This document shows positions 1-11,283 of a DNA stretch of 64,000 nucleotides, in pieces. The position numbers were made by a program, and so were the translations under genes. Every line of letters starts with the position of its first letter. The first letter of the stretch is position 1. Under the pieces are notes generated by a model, which worked only from the letters and a program-made list of their open reading frames with translations, was not told where the DNA came from and searched no databases. Source of the stretch: Paraspadella gotoi (taxonomy: Eukaryota; Chaetognatha); assembly GCA_051294375.1 (NCBI GenBank), contig CM119270.1:20916417-20980416 (forward strand), given 5' to 3'.

Positions 1-473
1 TGGTTTATTTATTTGTCGTCTCACAATTTTTAAGCATTATTTTAAAAAATGAATTTGGTACAACCAATATAAAAATTATAAAATTAAATTAAATTAAATT
101 TTGCATAAAATTATATTTAACATAATGGAGAAACAAGTAATAATATTAATATCATAACGTAATAACTTATTCAGTTCGATAATTGATAAAACTCGCGGAT
201 CCGATTCCATTTTTGGTTCTGATTCCATTTGCGATGATAACATAAAAAGAAAGAAAAGGCAGGGATCACCTGTCTCGCCCTGATGCGGGGGGGGGGGAAT
301 TCCTAATTCTAGTGAGGTTGTACTACGTAGTCCATTCTTGCTCTGACAGAAAAGAGGGAAGCCAGAAATGGGATTGTGCGTTCCTCCGCTAAGCCATTGC
401 GCTACAGATTATTGCGACAACTATAATATTTCAAATAGATAAATAATAAAAGAAAAAAGACTCAACCAGGGAT

Positions 474-476
<3 letters not shown>
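1..476. other. AT-rich intergenic DNA with repeat fragments
   Basis: No gene seen. GGTACAACCAATAT at 57-70 matches a family found elsewhere in the window (for example 50926-50935). On the minus strand around 340-415 there is a tRNA-A-box-like stretch (TAGCGCAATGG), as in the head of a tRNA-derived SINE, but no B box follows. Confidence 0.4.

Positions 477-559
<83 letters not shown>
477..559. repeat. (CT)n microsatellite
   Basis: About 83 bases of nearly perfect CT dinucleotide. The Arg-Glu and Ser-Leu reading frames through it and through similar tracts are artefacts of the repeat. Confidence 0.95.
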
Positions 560-562
<3 letters not shown>

Positions 563-1689
563 CCCCTCGGAAAAAAAGCTCTCCTTCTGGCGCCCACATC
601 AACATGATAAATGTCGACGCTACGAAAAAAAAAAAGATGAGAGGATGAATTCGGAAGGAAAAAGATAAACGGAAGGGCGAGCATGGTCTGTTATGGCGGG
701 GGGAAGGTGTGGGTCATAGGGCGAATAGAAGGGGTTCAGTGGATGTAGAAAGGTACCGTGGGGATTGGGGTACCTGGAATGCTGGTCTGTTGTAGGGTCG
801 CAGGAAGGAAAGGTATGAGTATTCTTGAGCATTCGCCCAGGTGGACTGATCTGATGAACACCTGAGCTTCTGAGCATCGTTTTATTTTTGAGTTTCAGTT
901 TATCTTTCCTTGGTTCTCATACTAATGTTCCCCCCCCGGTTTAAAGTTCCATCTTTGGAGCATCCTAGTATCTCTCCAGTATCAAGAGATCTGAATCCGC
1001 AGTATCGCGGCATCTTTCCCTCAGTTCCGCTACCGTTCGCCCTTCTTCAACACCCAGCCTCCCTTCTTCACGATCTTTCACCAAATCTCACCGAATCTGT
1101 TTCTCTTTTTATTCATAAATCTTTTTTCCTGCCGCTGCCGACGCCCGCCGACACTTGCCGACTCTTTCCGACACCGCCCCTTCGACCCTGCCCGCCATTT
1201 CCTGTTTGCCCACCTGATTTCTTTCGCTCCATTTTCTCTGACGCTCGACGTCAAAACAGAAGTGAAACCTGGGAAGCGATAAAACCTCAAAAGAGAGAGA
1301 GATTGAATAAACGGGTCTGAATGCGGAATATGAATACAATACAATTCGAATTCTATATACAATCGTGAGTCTAATATTTAATCGGAATCTCATGCTGAAT
1401 ATAAATATCTTTTTGTTTCCTTAATACGATTTATGCATGACAAAATAGATAGAAAATGAAATACCTAGCTTGAGCGGGCGATAATGATTGCAATACCTCA
1501 ATTTCAATAATTAAAAAAAAAAAACCAATCGGGGAGAAAGAAATCTAATCGGGAAAAACTCGACATCTCGTTAAAAAAAAAAAATTGCGTCTAATTACTA
1601 TGGCCAGATCTAATTAGAAGTGAGGCCAGACATCGATGCAAAATGGCCACTTTTTCGATTAAAAAACAGAAAAAACCTCTTGGCCACTG
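560..1689. other. Intergenic, no gene seen
   Basis: Mixed-composition DNA. Open frames on both strands (for example 910-1320) have no recognisable domain, no splice context and low-complexity Pro/Ser/Phe composition, so I do not call a gene. Confidence 0.4.
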
Positions 1690-2080
1690 AGCAATAGCTT
1701 GGTTGGATTGGAACCGACTTTGCTTGTCAGATCTGCTTGGATTTGATTGGAACCGACTTTGCTTGGCAGATCTGCTTGATTGAAACCGACTTTGCTTGGT
1801 AGATTTGCTTAATTGGAACCAACTTTTCTTGGTAGATCTGCTTAATTGGAACCGATTTTCCTTGGTAGTTCTGCTTGATTGGAACCGACTTTTCTTGGTA
1901 GATCTGCTTGATTTGAACCGACTTTGCTTGGTATATTTGCTTGATTTGAACCGACTTCGCTTGGTAGATCTGCTTGATTGGAACAAACTTTGCTTGGCAG
2001 ATCTGCTTGATTAGAACCGACTTTGCTTGGTAGATCTGCTTGATTGGAACCGACTTTGATTGGTAGATCTGCTTGAGTCA
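1690..2080. repeat. 33-bp minisatellite
   Basis: About eleven head-to-tail copies of a 33-bp unit centred on GGTAGATCTGCTTGATTGG and AACCGACTTTGCTT. The first units are slightly longer. As 33 is a multiple of three, frames stay open; the minus strand reads an 11-residue repeat close to QADLPSKVGSN. There is no surrounding gene structure, so I treat it as satellite DNA. Confidence 0.85.
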
Positions 2081-2119
2081 ATCTACGGATCATAATACTT
2101 TTTTCTGAGAGGACGTCGA

Positions 2120-2250
2120 CAAAAACAATGACAACGAAGACAAGAACAACAACGATGACAACGAGAAGAACAACAACGATGAGAACGACGACGACGACAA
2201 TGATGACGACGACAACAACAACGACGACGACAACAACAACAAGGCAACCA
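2120..2250. repeat. Imperfect ACG/ACA triplet array
   Basis: Interrupted GAC/AAC triplets on the plus strand. They give Thr-, Val- or Cys/Arg-rich open frames in every phase. Confidence 0.85.
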
Positions 2251-2334
2251 CGTAATCGACGTCGAGTTAATGAGTTTCGATCGCAAAATCGATGGAGTTT
2301 TTCGCACCTGCGACTCACGAGGGAATCGTTATTG

Positions 2335-2520
2335 ATCATTCGCCACAAACGACAATGGAGATGGCAAACGCCATAAACGACAATGAAAATGGCAAACGCC
2401 ATAAACGACAATAGAGATGGCAAACGCAACAGACAACATTGATGATGGTTAAAGCTATGAACGATACAAGATATGGCAAACGCCACAAAATATAATGGAG
2501 ATGGCAAACACAACAAACCA
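2335..2520. repeat. ~27-bp minisatellite
   Basis: Five to six degenerate copies of a unit like ACAATGGAGATGGCAAACGC followed by CATAAACG. Later units diverge. Confidence 0.75.
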
Positions 2521-3002
2521 CGACTGACATATTTATGAGGTTTGCTACCGCAAGGAATGACATCTGCAGTGTGAATTAGCTATTTCTGGTTTTCTTTGTC
2601 GACGTCACCTTTTCCCCGGAAGGAGAAGTTCTTGATTAAAACCTCAATCGGTGACTAAACCAAGAATCGATCGTCTGCAGATTCTATTATCAAATGGCCA
2701 ATCGCTGATAACAAGATCTGTCCCGTTAACGTCAAAGAATCGAGTGGCAAGAAATCCGATGGGAAATGTCCTGCGCCCTCCGCCCTCCGCCCTCATCCTC
2801 CGCCCACCGCCCACCGCACTCCGCCCTCCGCCATCTCAACCCTTTTCATCTTTCACCTGCCTTTAATAACTGGCATCGTTTTTCCCTCCAGTCCCTTCTT
2901 CTTCGCCGACCCCTCCCCCCCCTCGGCCTGGAGGCGGCCTCCCGTTGCTTCTGCGCTGAAAAGAAAATTCGAGCTGAGAATCTGAGAGTAATTAGGAGAT
3001 AA
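2521..3002. other. Intergenic with short CCGCCCTC tandem
   Basis: No gene seen. Positions 2770-2838 carry a short tandem of CGCCCTC/CGCCCAC units. Confidence 0.5.
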
Positions 3003-3038
3003 GGAGAGAAAGAAAAGAGGGGGAGGAGAGAGGAAAAA

Positions 3039-3072
<34 letters not shown>

Positions 3073-3190
3073 TGAGAGAGTGAGAGAGAGAGAGAAGAAA
3101 AGGAGAAAATGAAAGGAACAAAAGAGAGGTTGAGATGAGAAGAGAAAAGAAGATGAGAGAGAAGAAAAGAAAAGAAAAGAAAAGGAACAA
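3003..3190. repeat. GA-rich microsatellite
   Basis: Purine tract with a (GA)n core at 3040-3095, passing into GAAAA-rich DNA. Confidence 0.9.
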
Positions 3191-3289
3191 TTAGAGAGGA
3201 GGTCTCTGGACTCACCTGTCAACGATTGCAAATGAAATATTGAGGAGTGAGTGAAAAGACCTACCTTTCTCTTTCTTTTGCTTCCTTCT

Positions 3290-3307
3290 TTTTTTCTTTT
3301 CTTTTTT

Positions 3308-3370
<63 letters not shown>

Positions 3371-3405
3371 CTCTCTTCTTCTTTCTTTCTTTCTTCCTCC
3401 TTTAC
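3290..3405. repeat. (CTTT)n microsatellite
   Basis: Tetranucleotide CTTT/TTTC array of about 75 nearly perfect bases with degenerate edges. Confidence 0.95.
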
Positions 3406-4439
3406 TTTTTATATCCTTTTCTCTTTTACCTTAAACCCAAAACTGACTTCATAATTACGGAAAGACATTTATTTTCAATGAAATGATGAATTCATTTTTT
3501 TTTGACAAAATAATTTTTGTCGATTTAGATCCAAAGTTTTTTTCGAGTCGCGATCAAAGTACAAATCTTTTTTTTTTTGGTTGCGTCATCATTTGAATCA
3601 AAATATTTTTAAGAAATTCATTTAAATTGAATTTGTAAATAAATAGGAAAAGCTTATATGTGCGACGACATAAATGTATGATTGTTATGACTTATGAATG
3701 GTATGAATGTTAAATTCAAAACGTTTCTAAACATTTTTAACTGAAAGTTTAATCTTTAAATTGTAATAAGCGTTTTATTCCGTGATTTATCTTTGAATAG
3801 AATAACGAATCTCCCTCTAATTCAAAGAAAAATATAAAGTTATCACATCTTCACATTTTTTCTCTGACATCTACACCCGAGCCTCGGCCAAGATGAAAAG
3901 TGCCGCCTTGTGTCGCGCGAAGAAAGAAATTGTCTAATTAATCTTAATTAATAACGAAAATTTTAAAATTTCACGTCGACTTCTTCACTTCCTTTTCTTT
4001 TCTTTATTTTTTTCCCCAACCGGAAATTTCCTCTTTCTTTCTTTTTTTTTCTTTCACCGGCTTTTTTGTTGTAAAATTTAATCATCGGACGCGAGACACC
4101 TGACGGATTTTTTTTTTATTATAAAAAAAAAGGGAAAAAAATAGGAAATGGATGAGAAAGCGAACGGTCGTTCAAAAAAAGAGGAACCTCTACCGGTGAT
4201 GTGTTTGATTAAAGGGGGAAAGAGAGATTAACATAAGTCAACTTTACGCTGTTTGTTATTTGATAAAAAGGTTTTTATGTTTTTACGAATAGAATAACGA
4301 ATTAGATACAGTGAGTCATGTTTGTTTAGTCTCAAATACTGCGAGATATTTTAACTCGAATTTTTCTGTAAGAAAATTATGATTTATTTTTGAGAGGTAG
4401 ACATTGTATTTTGACTTTCTTTTTTGCTATTTAGAATAG
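3406..4439. other. AT-rich intergenic, no gene seen
   Basis: T-rich and A-rich homopolymer-laden DNA. A short open stretch at 3862-3930 (ending KMKSAALCRAKKEIV) has good codon composition but no clear acceptor, so it is not called. Confidence 0.4.
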
Positions 4440-4569
4440 TTAGAGATGAAACGAAAAATTCGTTGTAATAGCAATTTTATTTTTATTAATGTACATGTTT
4501 CGACTCTTAGTTTTTGCGAGTCTTCATCAGCAAGTGAATTCAATAGACCAAAATTTTTAACATTAGTTT

Positions 4570-4600
<31 letters not shown>

Positions 4601-4696
4601 TTTCCAACAAAGAATTGAGCAAGGATAGTGGTCAGATGTGAGGACAGGTGAAAGTAGGGAAAGAGAGAGTAAATGATTTTTGAAATTGGTGAAAAG

Positions 4697-4736
<40 letters not shown>

Positions 4737-4760
4737 AGGGATCAATACATTAGGCAATGT
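4440..4760 (-). repeat. Dispersed repeat with hammerhead-like hairpin, copy 1
   Basis: About 320 bp shared with 23040-23400. Common parts are a minus-strand CTGATGA followed by a hairpin (4497-4530), GA tracts, the words GATGTGAGGACAGG and CCAACAAAG, and a downstream CAGGGATMAATA. In copy 1 the hairpin is GACTC/GAGTC followed by GAAAC. The paired stem differs in the second copy but still pairs. Confidence 0.65.
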
Positions 4761-5427
4761 ACAACAGTGAAAAATTTTTTAGAAAAACTAAATATTTAAC
4801 AAAAGTAATAATAAATTAATTGTTAGCTGATGATTGTTAGTAAGAGAAAATGAAATAGAAGAATAAGTGATGAGGGATAGATAAGTTAAAGATAAGTGAA
4901 ATAGTAATTTATAATGAAAAGTTCAGTCTTTAAATTAATTGTTAATTCCTGTTCATATCATTTTGTACAATTTCTTTTTATTTTCTGTCAAGAAAATGGA
5001 GAACATTTTAATGAGGAAAAAAAAGAAATAAAAAAAAAATAAAAAGGGGAAAAAAAGATAGAAAAAGAAATGCAGAGAATTCGTAATTATTTTGTTCTTT
5101 TATTTTAAGAGGACGCGATGATCGCATCAGCTGTTCACTTGTTTTCTTTTTTCATTTCTTGACTTCCTATTTTAATTCTTTTTTTTTTTTTTGTTCCTCC
5201 GCGTCGCTAGTTTCGTTTCCATAGAAACGTTGAGACGCGACAGATTTATTTAAAACAAATTTTAAAAACAAGATCGGTGCATCCAATATGTTGCGCCGCA
5301 GTGACTTTATGTTCATGTGTAGTGTAATAAAATGAAATGACATCACATGACATGACGTGATATGATTGTAAGACTACAGTAACTTTCTGAGCCTGTATAT
5401 TTTTGACACATACTGCATTGCAAACGT
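4761..5427. other. AT-rich intergenic with an RFX X-box-like site
   Basis: No gene seen. GTTTCCATAGAAAC at 5215-5228 fits the X-box half-site rule (RYYNYY, spacer, RRNRAC) and sits in a larger GCGTC...GACGC palindrome. Confidence 0.4.
5215..5228. promoter_or_regulatory. X-box-like palindrome (possible RFX site)
   Basis: Perfectly palindromic arms GTTTC and GAAAC around a CATA centre. X-boxes lie in promoters of ciliary genes, but no gene start is evident next to it, so function is inference. Confidence 0.3.
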
Positions 5428-5475
5428 CTTTTATTCTTTATTCTTTATTCTTTATTCTTTTTATTCTTTAGTTTT
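5428..5475. repeat. (TTTATTC)n short tandem
   Basis: About five units of TTTATTC, the last ones with an extra T. Confidence 0.9.
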
Positions 5476-6779
5476 AGAATTTCCTAGAGGCGGCGCTAGC
5501 AGTTCCTTAGATTTAAAGATTTTTCCTTCTTAACAAATGAACAACCAAGTATAGGCGAATTTTGAGCAATTTTTGCATAGGCTGACATACAAAAAGACCG
5601 ACCGACCAACCGATCAAAAGACCGACCGAAAAGTCACTTATAGAGTTCTCGCGAGTTCTCGCAGCGCAACTAAAAAATTGTTAGTTTACTGTTTAAGTGG
5701 AGATTTTAACGAGGTAGTTAGAAGAGGAAGGCTATTATTTTGTTTTGTTATAATAATAACTTTTTGAAACAATCCAAAAATAATTCCACTCACGAATTTT
5801 ATCTAAATGCTGTCTCTCCATTTTATGGAAATCCTTTAATGGTTGCTCGGCGTTTCCAATATTAGTAAATAGGCTGCTTTATTAAAAATTTAATATTATT
5901 TCTTAAGTCAATCTATAAGTTTTTATTCATAGAGAAGTATTATTTTATTTTCATTATTATTATTCTCATCAACTTACATTTAGAATTTACATTTAAATTT
6001 GTATTTTTATAGTATCTATTTATGTAAAGCGCCCTATTCCTCAATGTATTTCCTCAATGCTGTGCAATAATGCTGTCGTCAATACTGCGCAATAATACTG
6101 TCGTCAATACTGCGATTTCCTAGTTGGAAATCCTTTAATGGTCCCCCTTTTCCCTCCAGTGAAAAGGGAACCAATAAAATGTCATTTTTCTCCATTTTAG
6201 GCACATTTTTTTAAAAATTTAAAACAAGAACGCCTATTTATTTTTTTGCCTTTTTTGTAGGGACCTAATTTCATTTTTAGTTTCACACAACAGATCCTTG
6301 AAAAGAAAAAAAATGGATGAAAAAAAGGAAAGAAAAAGCTGTGATTATAGAAAAAAAAGAAAAGAAAAAAAGGAATAAAATTGTGAAAAAATAGCTAAAG
6401 CATTTTGCGTGACGTAAATTCGCGTTTCCCTTTTTTTTCTTTTTTCAATGAGATCATTTTTATTCTTGGTTGTTATTATTTTTCTTATCTGGTTTTTTTG
6501 TCTGATAAAAGTTGAGAGAATTTTTTTCTTGACATTTGAAAATGACATCAACTTTGTCTTGTTTAGCGTCAAACGATGAATTAAATTAGTAAGACATTTA
6601 CTATTAGTTTACTTTTCTCTCTTTTAAGCTTTTTAGTTTTTCTGTTTATTAGTACAAGGCATATATATTAGGAATATATATAATATATATTAAGAATATT
6701 ATTATAGTATCGAGTAAAAGATAAAAAAAGCGATCTCATTGAAGGCGCTGACCCATTCACTTCTTTTTCCATTTTCCTT
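5476..6779. other. AT-rich intergenic, no gene seen
   Basis: Contains a short GACCGACCGACC tandem (5598-5635) and a local repeat of ATGCTGTGCAATAATGCTGTCGTCAATACTG (6055-6115). No convincing open frame. Confidence 0.45.
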
Positions 6780-6782
6780 TTT

Positions 6783-6803
6783 CTTCTTTTTTCTTTTTTT
6801 TTT

Positions 6804-6843
<40 letters not shown>

Positions 6844-6866
6844 TTTTTTTTTTTTTTTTTTTTTTA
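6783..6866. repeat. Poly(T) tract
   Basis: About 80 bases of T with few interruptions. Its length is likely unreliable in this assembly. Confidence 0.9.
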
Positions 6867-6957
6867 TATTATTCTTTTATTTCCTTTTCACATCCACAAA
6901 ATATCGGAAGCAATAAATAAAACTTAATGGAAAGAAAAATAAATTTTGCCAGAAAAT

Positions 6958-7086
6958 GGAATCGGGAGGGGCGAGGGGAGAGGGGAGAGGGGGAGGGGGC
7001 GAGGGGAGGGGGGGAGGGAAAAGGGAGAGGGGCGAGGGGAGAGGGGCGAGGGGAGAGGGGCGAGAGGGGGAGGGGGGCGAGAGAAA
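6958..7086 (+). repeat. G-rich minisatellite (GGGGAGAGGGGCGA-like)
   Basis: Head-to-tail G-runs of three to seven bases separated by 1-4 bases (A, GA, CGA). The array meets the simple G-quadruplex pattern many times over. Confidence 0.85.
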
Positions 7087-7458
7087 GAAAATAAAAAAAA
7101 GAATAAAGGAAAAATACGTTGGATCGTGGGAAGTTTAGGATCGAGAAAAATAGCGATATTTTTTTTTTAAAATAAATTATGAAGAGTGAAACTCAAATGA
7201 GAAACACGTGAACAAAAATATCATCTTCATCGTTTATGTTTATTTATCAAATCTCCATGGAGAATCTTAGATATAAAATTCCATACTTTTTTCATTTCTT
7301 ATTTTTTCAATTTTTTTGCCAAGTTAAACACTTTTATATCTTTTCTTTTTTTTCTTTCTTTTTTTTCACAGTTTTCATTTTTTTCTGTTTTTTTCCCAAT
7401 TTTTTTTTTCTTTTTTTTTCTTTTTTCCCTTTTTTTCTGTTTTTTTTAAAAGAGAGAG

Positions 7459-8187
7459 ATGGCGGAGGTTTCTGCCACGCGAACCAAAAAAAAGGAAAAA
7501 CTAGTCGATAAAGAGATTTTTCTTTAAATTCATTTGTGATAACAAATTGTAAAGTCAGGGCAAAAGATTCTTAATAGATTCAATCTTAATTAACAATTTT
7601 AACGAGACAGTTAGAAAACAAACTTGGTGAATCGCCGATTCTCGAAGCGCCAGAGATTAAAAAACCACTGAGTCAGACGAAATTTAGTCTGCTCTCTCTC
7701 TCTCTTCTCCTCTCATCTCTCTCTCTCTCATCTCTCTCTCTCTCTCCTCTATCTCTCTCTCTCTCTTGCTCTTCTCCCCGCATCACGTTGTCCGGTGGTC
7801 AACTCTAACTTCACGCGAAAATGACAGGGAAAAAACGGGACTCAAAGGGGAAGAAAAAAGGAAAGGTAATTTGGGGAAAAAAGAAAAAAAAAGAACAAAA
7901 GAAAAGAAAAGNNNNNNNNNNNNNNNNNNNNNNNNNAGAGAGAGAGAGAGAGAGAGAGAGACTAAATTTCGCTGACTCAGTGGTTTTAATCTCGCGCATT
8001 CGAGAATCGGCGATTCACCAAGTTTGTTCTAAACGTCTCGTTAAAATTGTTATATAAGATTGAATCTTATTAAGAATCTTTTGCCTGACTTTACAATTTG
8101 TTATCACAAATTGAATTTAAAAAAAAAATCTCTTCGACTAGTTTTTCCTTTTTTTTGGTCGCGTGGAAAACCTCCCCCCTTTGTGGA
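7459..8187. repeat. Inverted repeat flanking a gap
   Basis: The arm at about 7459-7700 is repeated in reverse complement at about 7943-8187. Shared words include TGATAACAAATTGTAAAG, GAATCGCCGATTCTCGA and ACTGAGTCAG. The centre holds CT/GA tracts and a 25-base gap (7912-7936). Arms differ by small indels. It may be a fold-back element or an assembly fold-back. Confidence 0.8.
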
Positions 8188-8312
8188 ATAACGCCCTCCT
8201 CACCTTTTGTGGAATATTCTAGCCCCTTTGTGGAATAACGCCCCCTCTTTGTAGAATAACGCCCCCTTTTGTGGAATAAGCCCCCCTCACCTTTTGTGGA
8301 ATTATCTCGCCC
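8175..8312. repeat. ~24-bp degenerate minisatellite
   Basis: Six to seven copies of a TTTGTGGAATAACGCCCC-like unit, some with an inserted CTCACC. Confidence 0.8.
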
Positions 8313-8337
8313 CTTTGTGTTCTCTTCACTTCCGATA

Positions 8338-8575
8338 CACCTGTCGTTGTTGTTGTAGTCGTTGTAGTCGTTGTCATTGTCGTCGTTGTAATCGTTGTCG
8401 TCGTTGTTGTCGTCGTCGTTTTCATCGTCTTCGTTGTAGTCGTCGTCATTGTAGTCGTCGTCGTTGTCGTCGTCGTCGTCGTTGTCATCGTCTTCGTTGT
8501 AGTCGTCGTCGTTGTAGTCGTCGTCGTTGTCATCGTCTTTGTTGTAGTCGTCGTCGTTGTCGTCGTCGGCATCGG
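8338..8575. repeat. GTC/GTT triplet array
   Basis: Interrupted GTC/GTT/GTA triplets. The minus strand reads Asp/Asn/Tyr-rich, the plus strand Arg/Cys-rich; both are repeat artefacts. Confidence 0.9.
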
Positions 8576-8638
8576 AAAAGTTAGAAACTTTCCTTTTCCT
8601 CATTTTCCTTTTTTTCGTGTTTTGTGTGATGTTGGGGT

Positions 8639-8640
<2 letters not shown>

Positions 8641-8701
<61 letters not shown>
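8641..8701. repeat. (AG)n microsatellite
   Basis: About 60 perfect bases of AG, followed by a purine-rich 8702-8930 stretch. Confidence 0.95.
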
Positions 8702-8703
<2 letters not shown>

Positions 8704-8930
8704 AGATGGGGGAGAGGGGGAGGGAGGGCCAAGGAGAATAAGGGGGGAAGGGGGGAGGGAGGCAGAGGGGGAGGGGAATTCCATTCGGAAAGAACAGACG
8801 GAAGAAGAAGCTAAAGAACAAAGTGGAAACGTAAATAGAGAAAAAAAAGTCGGGAAGTACAAATAGAGAAAAGGAAAAAGAAGTTGAAAGAAAAAAGGAG
8901 GAAGAAGAAAGAAGAAAAAAAAGAAAAGTA

Positions 8931-9594
8931 TTGCAAGTTGAAATAATTAAATAGTTGAAATAGGAATTCAGTTTCAAAATTTAAAATAATAAACGAAAAA
9001 ACGATGATGACATAAGGAGATGAGATTTAAATTTAAAAAAAAAAACAGTTGAACAAACAAAAACCGAAAAAAAAACAATGGAAAAGAAAGAGAGAGAGAT
9101 AAAAAACTGTAAGGTTATACAGGGTGAATGGAATCAAAAGTGAATTCTCAAAAGGATAAAAGAGGAAATATCGAGGTGAAAGAGGAAATTGGGAAAGAAA
9201 ACAAATTAGAGAAAATCATGTGAGAAAAAATAATAGGAAAAAAGAAATTATGAAAAAAATAAAAATAAAAAAAAGAAGGGAAAAAAAAGAAAAGAAAGGA
9301 AAAGAAAAGAAAAGAAGAGAAAAGAGAATAAAGAATAAAGAAAATATAATCTAAGTCAGAAAAAAAAGACAAAACTTTTTCGAAACATCCCTGAAAAATA
9401 GAATCGCCTTGAAAAGAAAAAGAAAGCAAAAAAAAAGCAAAAAAGGGAGTTTTGCTTTAATAAAGACGATTTAAACTGAAAAGATGAGGAAATAAATGAT
9501 TCATGTTGCGGCTGAACGAAAAAAAAAAGAAAAAAAAAGAAACAACGAAAACAGAGAAAAACGAGAAATTTGACTTTGAAAACATTCAACTTCT
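8931..9594. other. Purine-rich intergenic DNA
   Basis: A/G-rich simple sequence with no gene features. Confidence 0.5.
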
Positions 9595-9740
9595 GTTTGT
9601 CTCTTTTGTCCTTGTTTCTCCTTGTCTTTTTCTCTCCCTTGTCCTTATTTCTCCTTGTCTTTTTGTCTTCTTTGTCCTTGTTTTTCGTCTTTTTGTCTCC
9701 TTTGTCCTTGTTTCTTATTGTCTTTCCAATTTTCCCTTTT
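9595..9740. repeat. TTGTCCTTGTTTCTCC-type minisatellite
   Basis: Four to five degenerate ~33-bp units built from CTTTGTCCTTGTTTCTCCTTG and TCTTTTTGTCTC. Confidence 0.7.
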
Positions 9741-9884
9741 TTAAGAGATAATTTTGTTTGTCTCTGATTTGTTTTCTCTTTGTCGTGATTACGATTTTTT
9801 TCATTTTTTTCCCTCAAATTTCGTTCTTGTTCTCTTAATTTTTCTTAATTCTTAATTCTTCTTAATTTCTCTCTTTTCTTTTTT

Positions 9885-10130
9885 TTTCTTTTCCTCTCCT
9901 CTCCTTTCTTTTCTTTTCTTTTCTTTTCTTTTCTTTTCTTTTCTTTTCTTTTCTTTTCTTTTCTTTTCTTTTCTTTTCTTTTCTTTTCTTTTTTCTTTTC
10001 TTTTCTCTATTTTCTTTTCTTTTTTTTTCTTTTTTTTTCTTTTCTTTCCTTTTTTCTTTTTCTTTTCTCTCTTTTCTTTTCTTTTCTTTTCTATTTTTTT
10101 CTTTTCTTTTCATTTTTACTTTTTTTTCTC
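9885..10130. repeat. (TTTTC)n microsatellite
   Basis: Perfect TTTTC pentanucleotides at about 9905-9990, degenerating into other T-rich pyrimidine units. Confidence 0.95.
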
Positions 10131-10149
10131 TTTTCTATTTTTAATTTAA

Positions 10150-10375
10150 TACTCGACTTTACCCCCATTTGATTTACAATTTTACAATTTTAGACGAGAT
10201 GAAATGATCCACTCATTCTACAAATAAGTTATTTTGCCCCTGAATTTAGACTCGCTACGGTTGTTAAAGGTCTTGCAAGCTTTCATTCAAGACTCTTTTA
10301 CACTTTAGAATGTGAACACTCAGAGCACATGTATTCCTTATCCGTGGAAGTGGTGCAATATTTCTATTTTTAAAT
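10150..10375 (+). repeat. Dispersed TACAACCAATAT/AATAAGCTAT family copy
   Basis: Shares ACAAATAAGTTATTTTGCCCC, GCAAGCTTTCATTCAAGACTC, TTACACT and ACACTCAGAGC with 25545-25790 (minus), 53560-53770 and 56580-56720. The blocks are in the same order, so it is a dispersed element. No open frame, no tRNA-type promoter seen. Confidence 0.55.
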
Positions 10376-10494
10376 TACAAATAAACATATGCATGAGTAA
10401 GAAATTAATATTACAAGTTAAAAACGATAAAGAAACATCAGCAGTTAATGGCAGCTCGAGACGAAAAGACAAAAGCTGCTTCCCCCGCCTCTCT

Positions 10495-10537
10495 CTTTGT
10501 CTCTCTCTCTCTGTCTTCTCTGTCTCTCTCTCCTCCT

Positions 10538-10608
<71 letters not shown>

Positions 10609-10706
10609 TTTCTCTTTCTCTCTGAGGACTCACAGATAAAAGAAATTTGGGCGTAGAACGTCGAGAAAAAACTCGTGAATAAAAAAGGACGAACGCGTCT
10701 TTGTGA

Positions 10707-10788
<82 letters not shown>

Positions 10789-10894
10789 CGAGCGAGCATA
10801 TAGAGTGCAGAAGGAAAGTAGTGGGACGGGTAAAGATAAAGACTTTTCAAGTTGAAAGAGAAGAGAGCAAATGAAATTGAATATAAATGGACGA

Positions 10895-10966
<72 letters not shown>

Positions 10967-10990
10967 GAGAGAGAGAGAGAGGAGAGCTTG
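10495..10990. repeat. Adjacent (CT)n and (GA)n arrays
   Basis: CT tract 10497-10622, then GA tracts at 10705-10790 and 10895-10985. The two orientations face each other and could form a long imperfect hairpin. Confidence 0.9.
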
Positions 10991-11213
10991 TGGGGCAAAG
11001 AAAAATGAGCAAAAAGGGAGTAAAAATAAAAGAGCTGCGGATGACACGTGATCATTTCCTAGAATTCAGTTTTTTATTCTTTGTATTTAAATAATTTATG
11101 TTTATAAATTATGATTAAATTTAACTACAAATTATTTTAAAAATTTCAATAAAACAAAAAAAACATAAAAAACATTTGAGAATACAGATTTAGGAGAAAC
11201 ATGAATTTCTCTC

Positions 11214-11217
<4 letters not shown>

Positions 11218-11282
<65 letters not shown>
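11218..11282. repeat. (CT)n microsatellite
   Basis: About 64 bases of perfect CT. Confidence 0.95.

Positions 11283-11283
<1 letters not shown>

Noticed and set aside
3862-3930. Short coding-like stretch ending KEIV and stop
   Set aside because: No clear splice acceptor, no neighbour exon and too short to judge.
8091-8732. 213-codon Asp/Asn/Tyr-rich open frame, minus strand
   Set aside because: It is produced by GTC/GTT triplets and a CT microsatellite.
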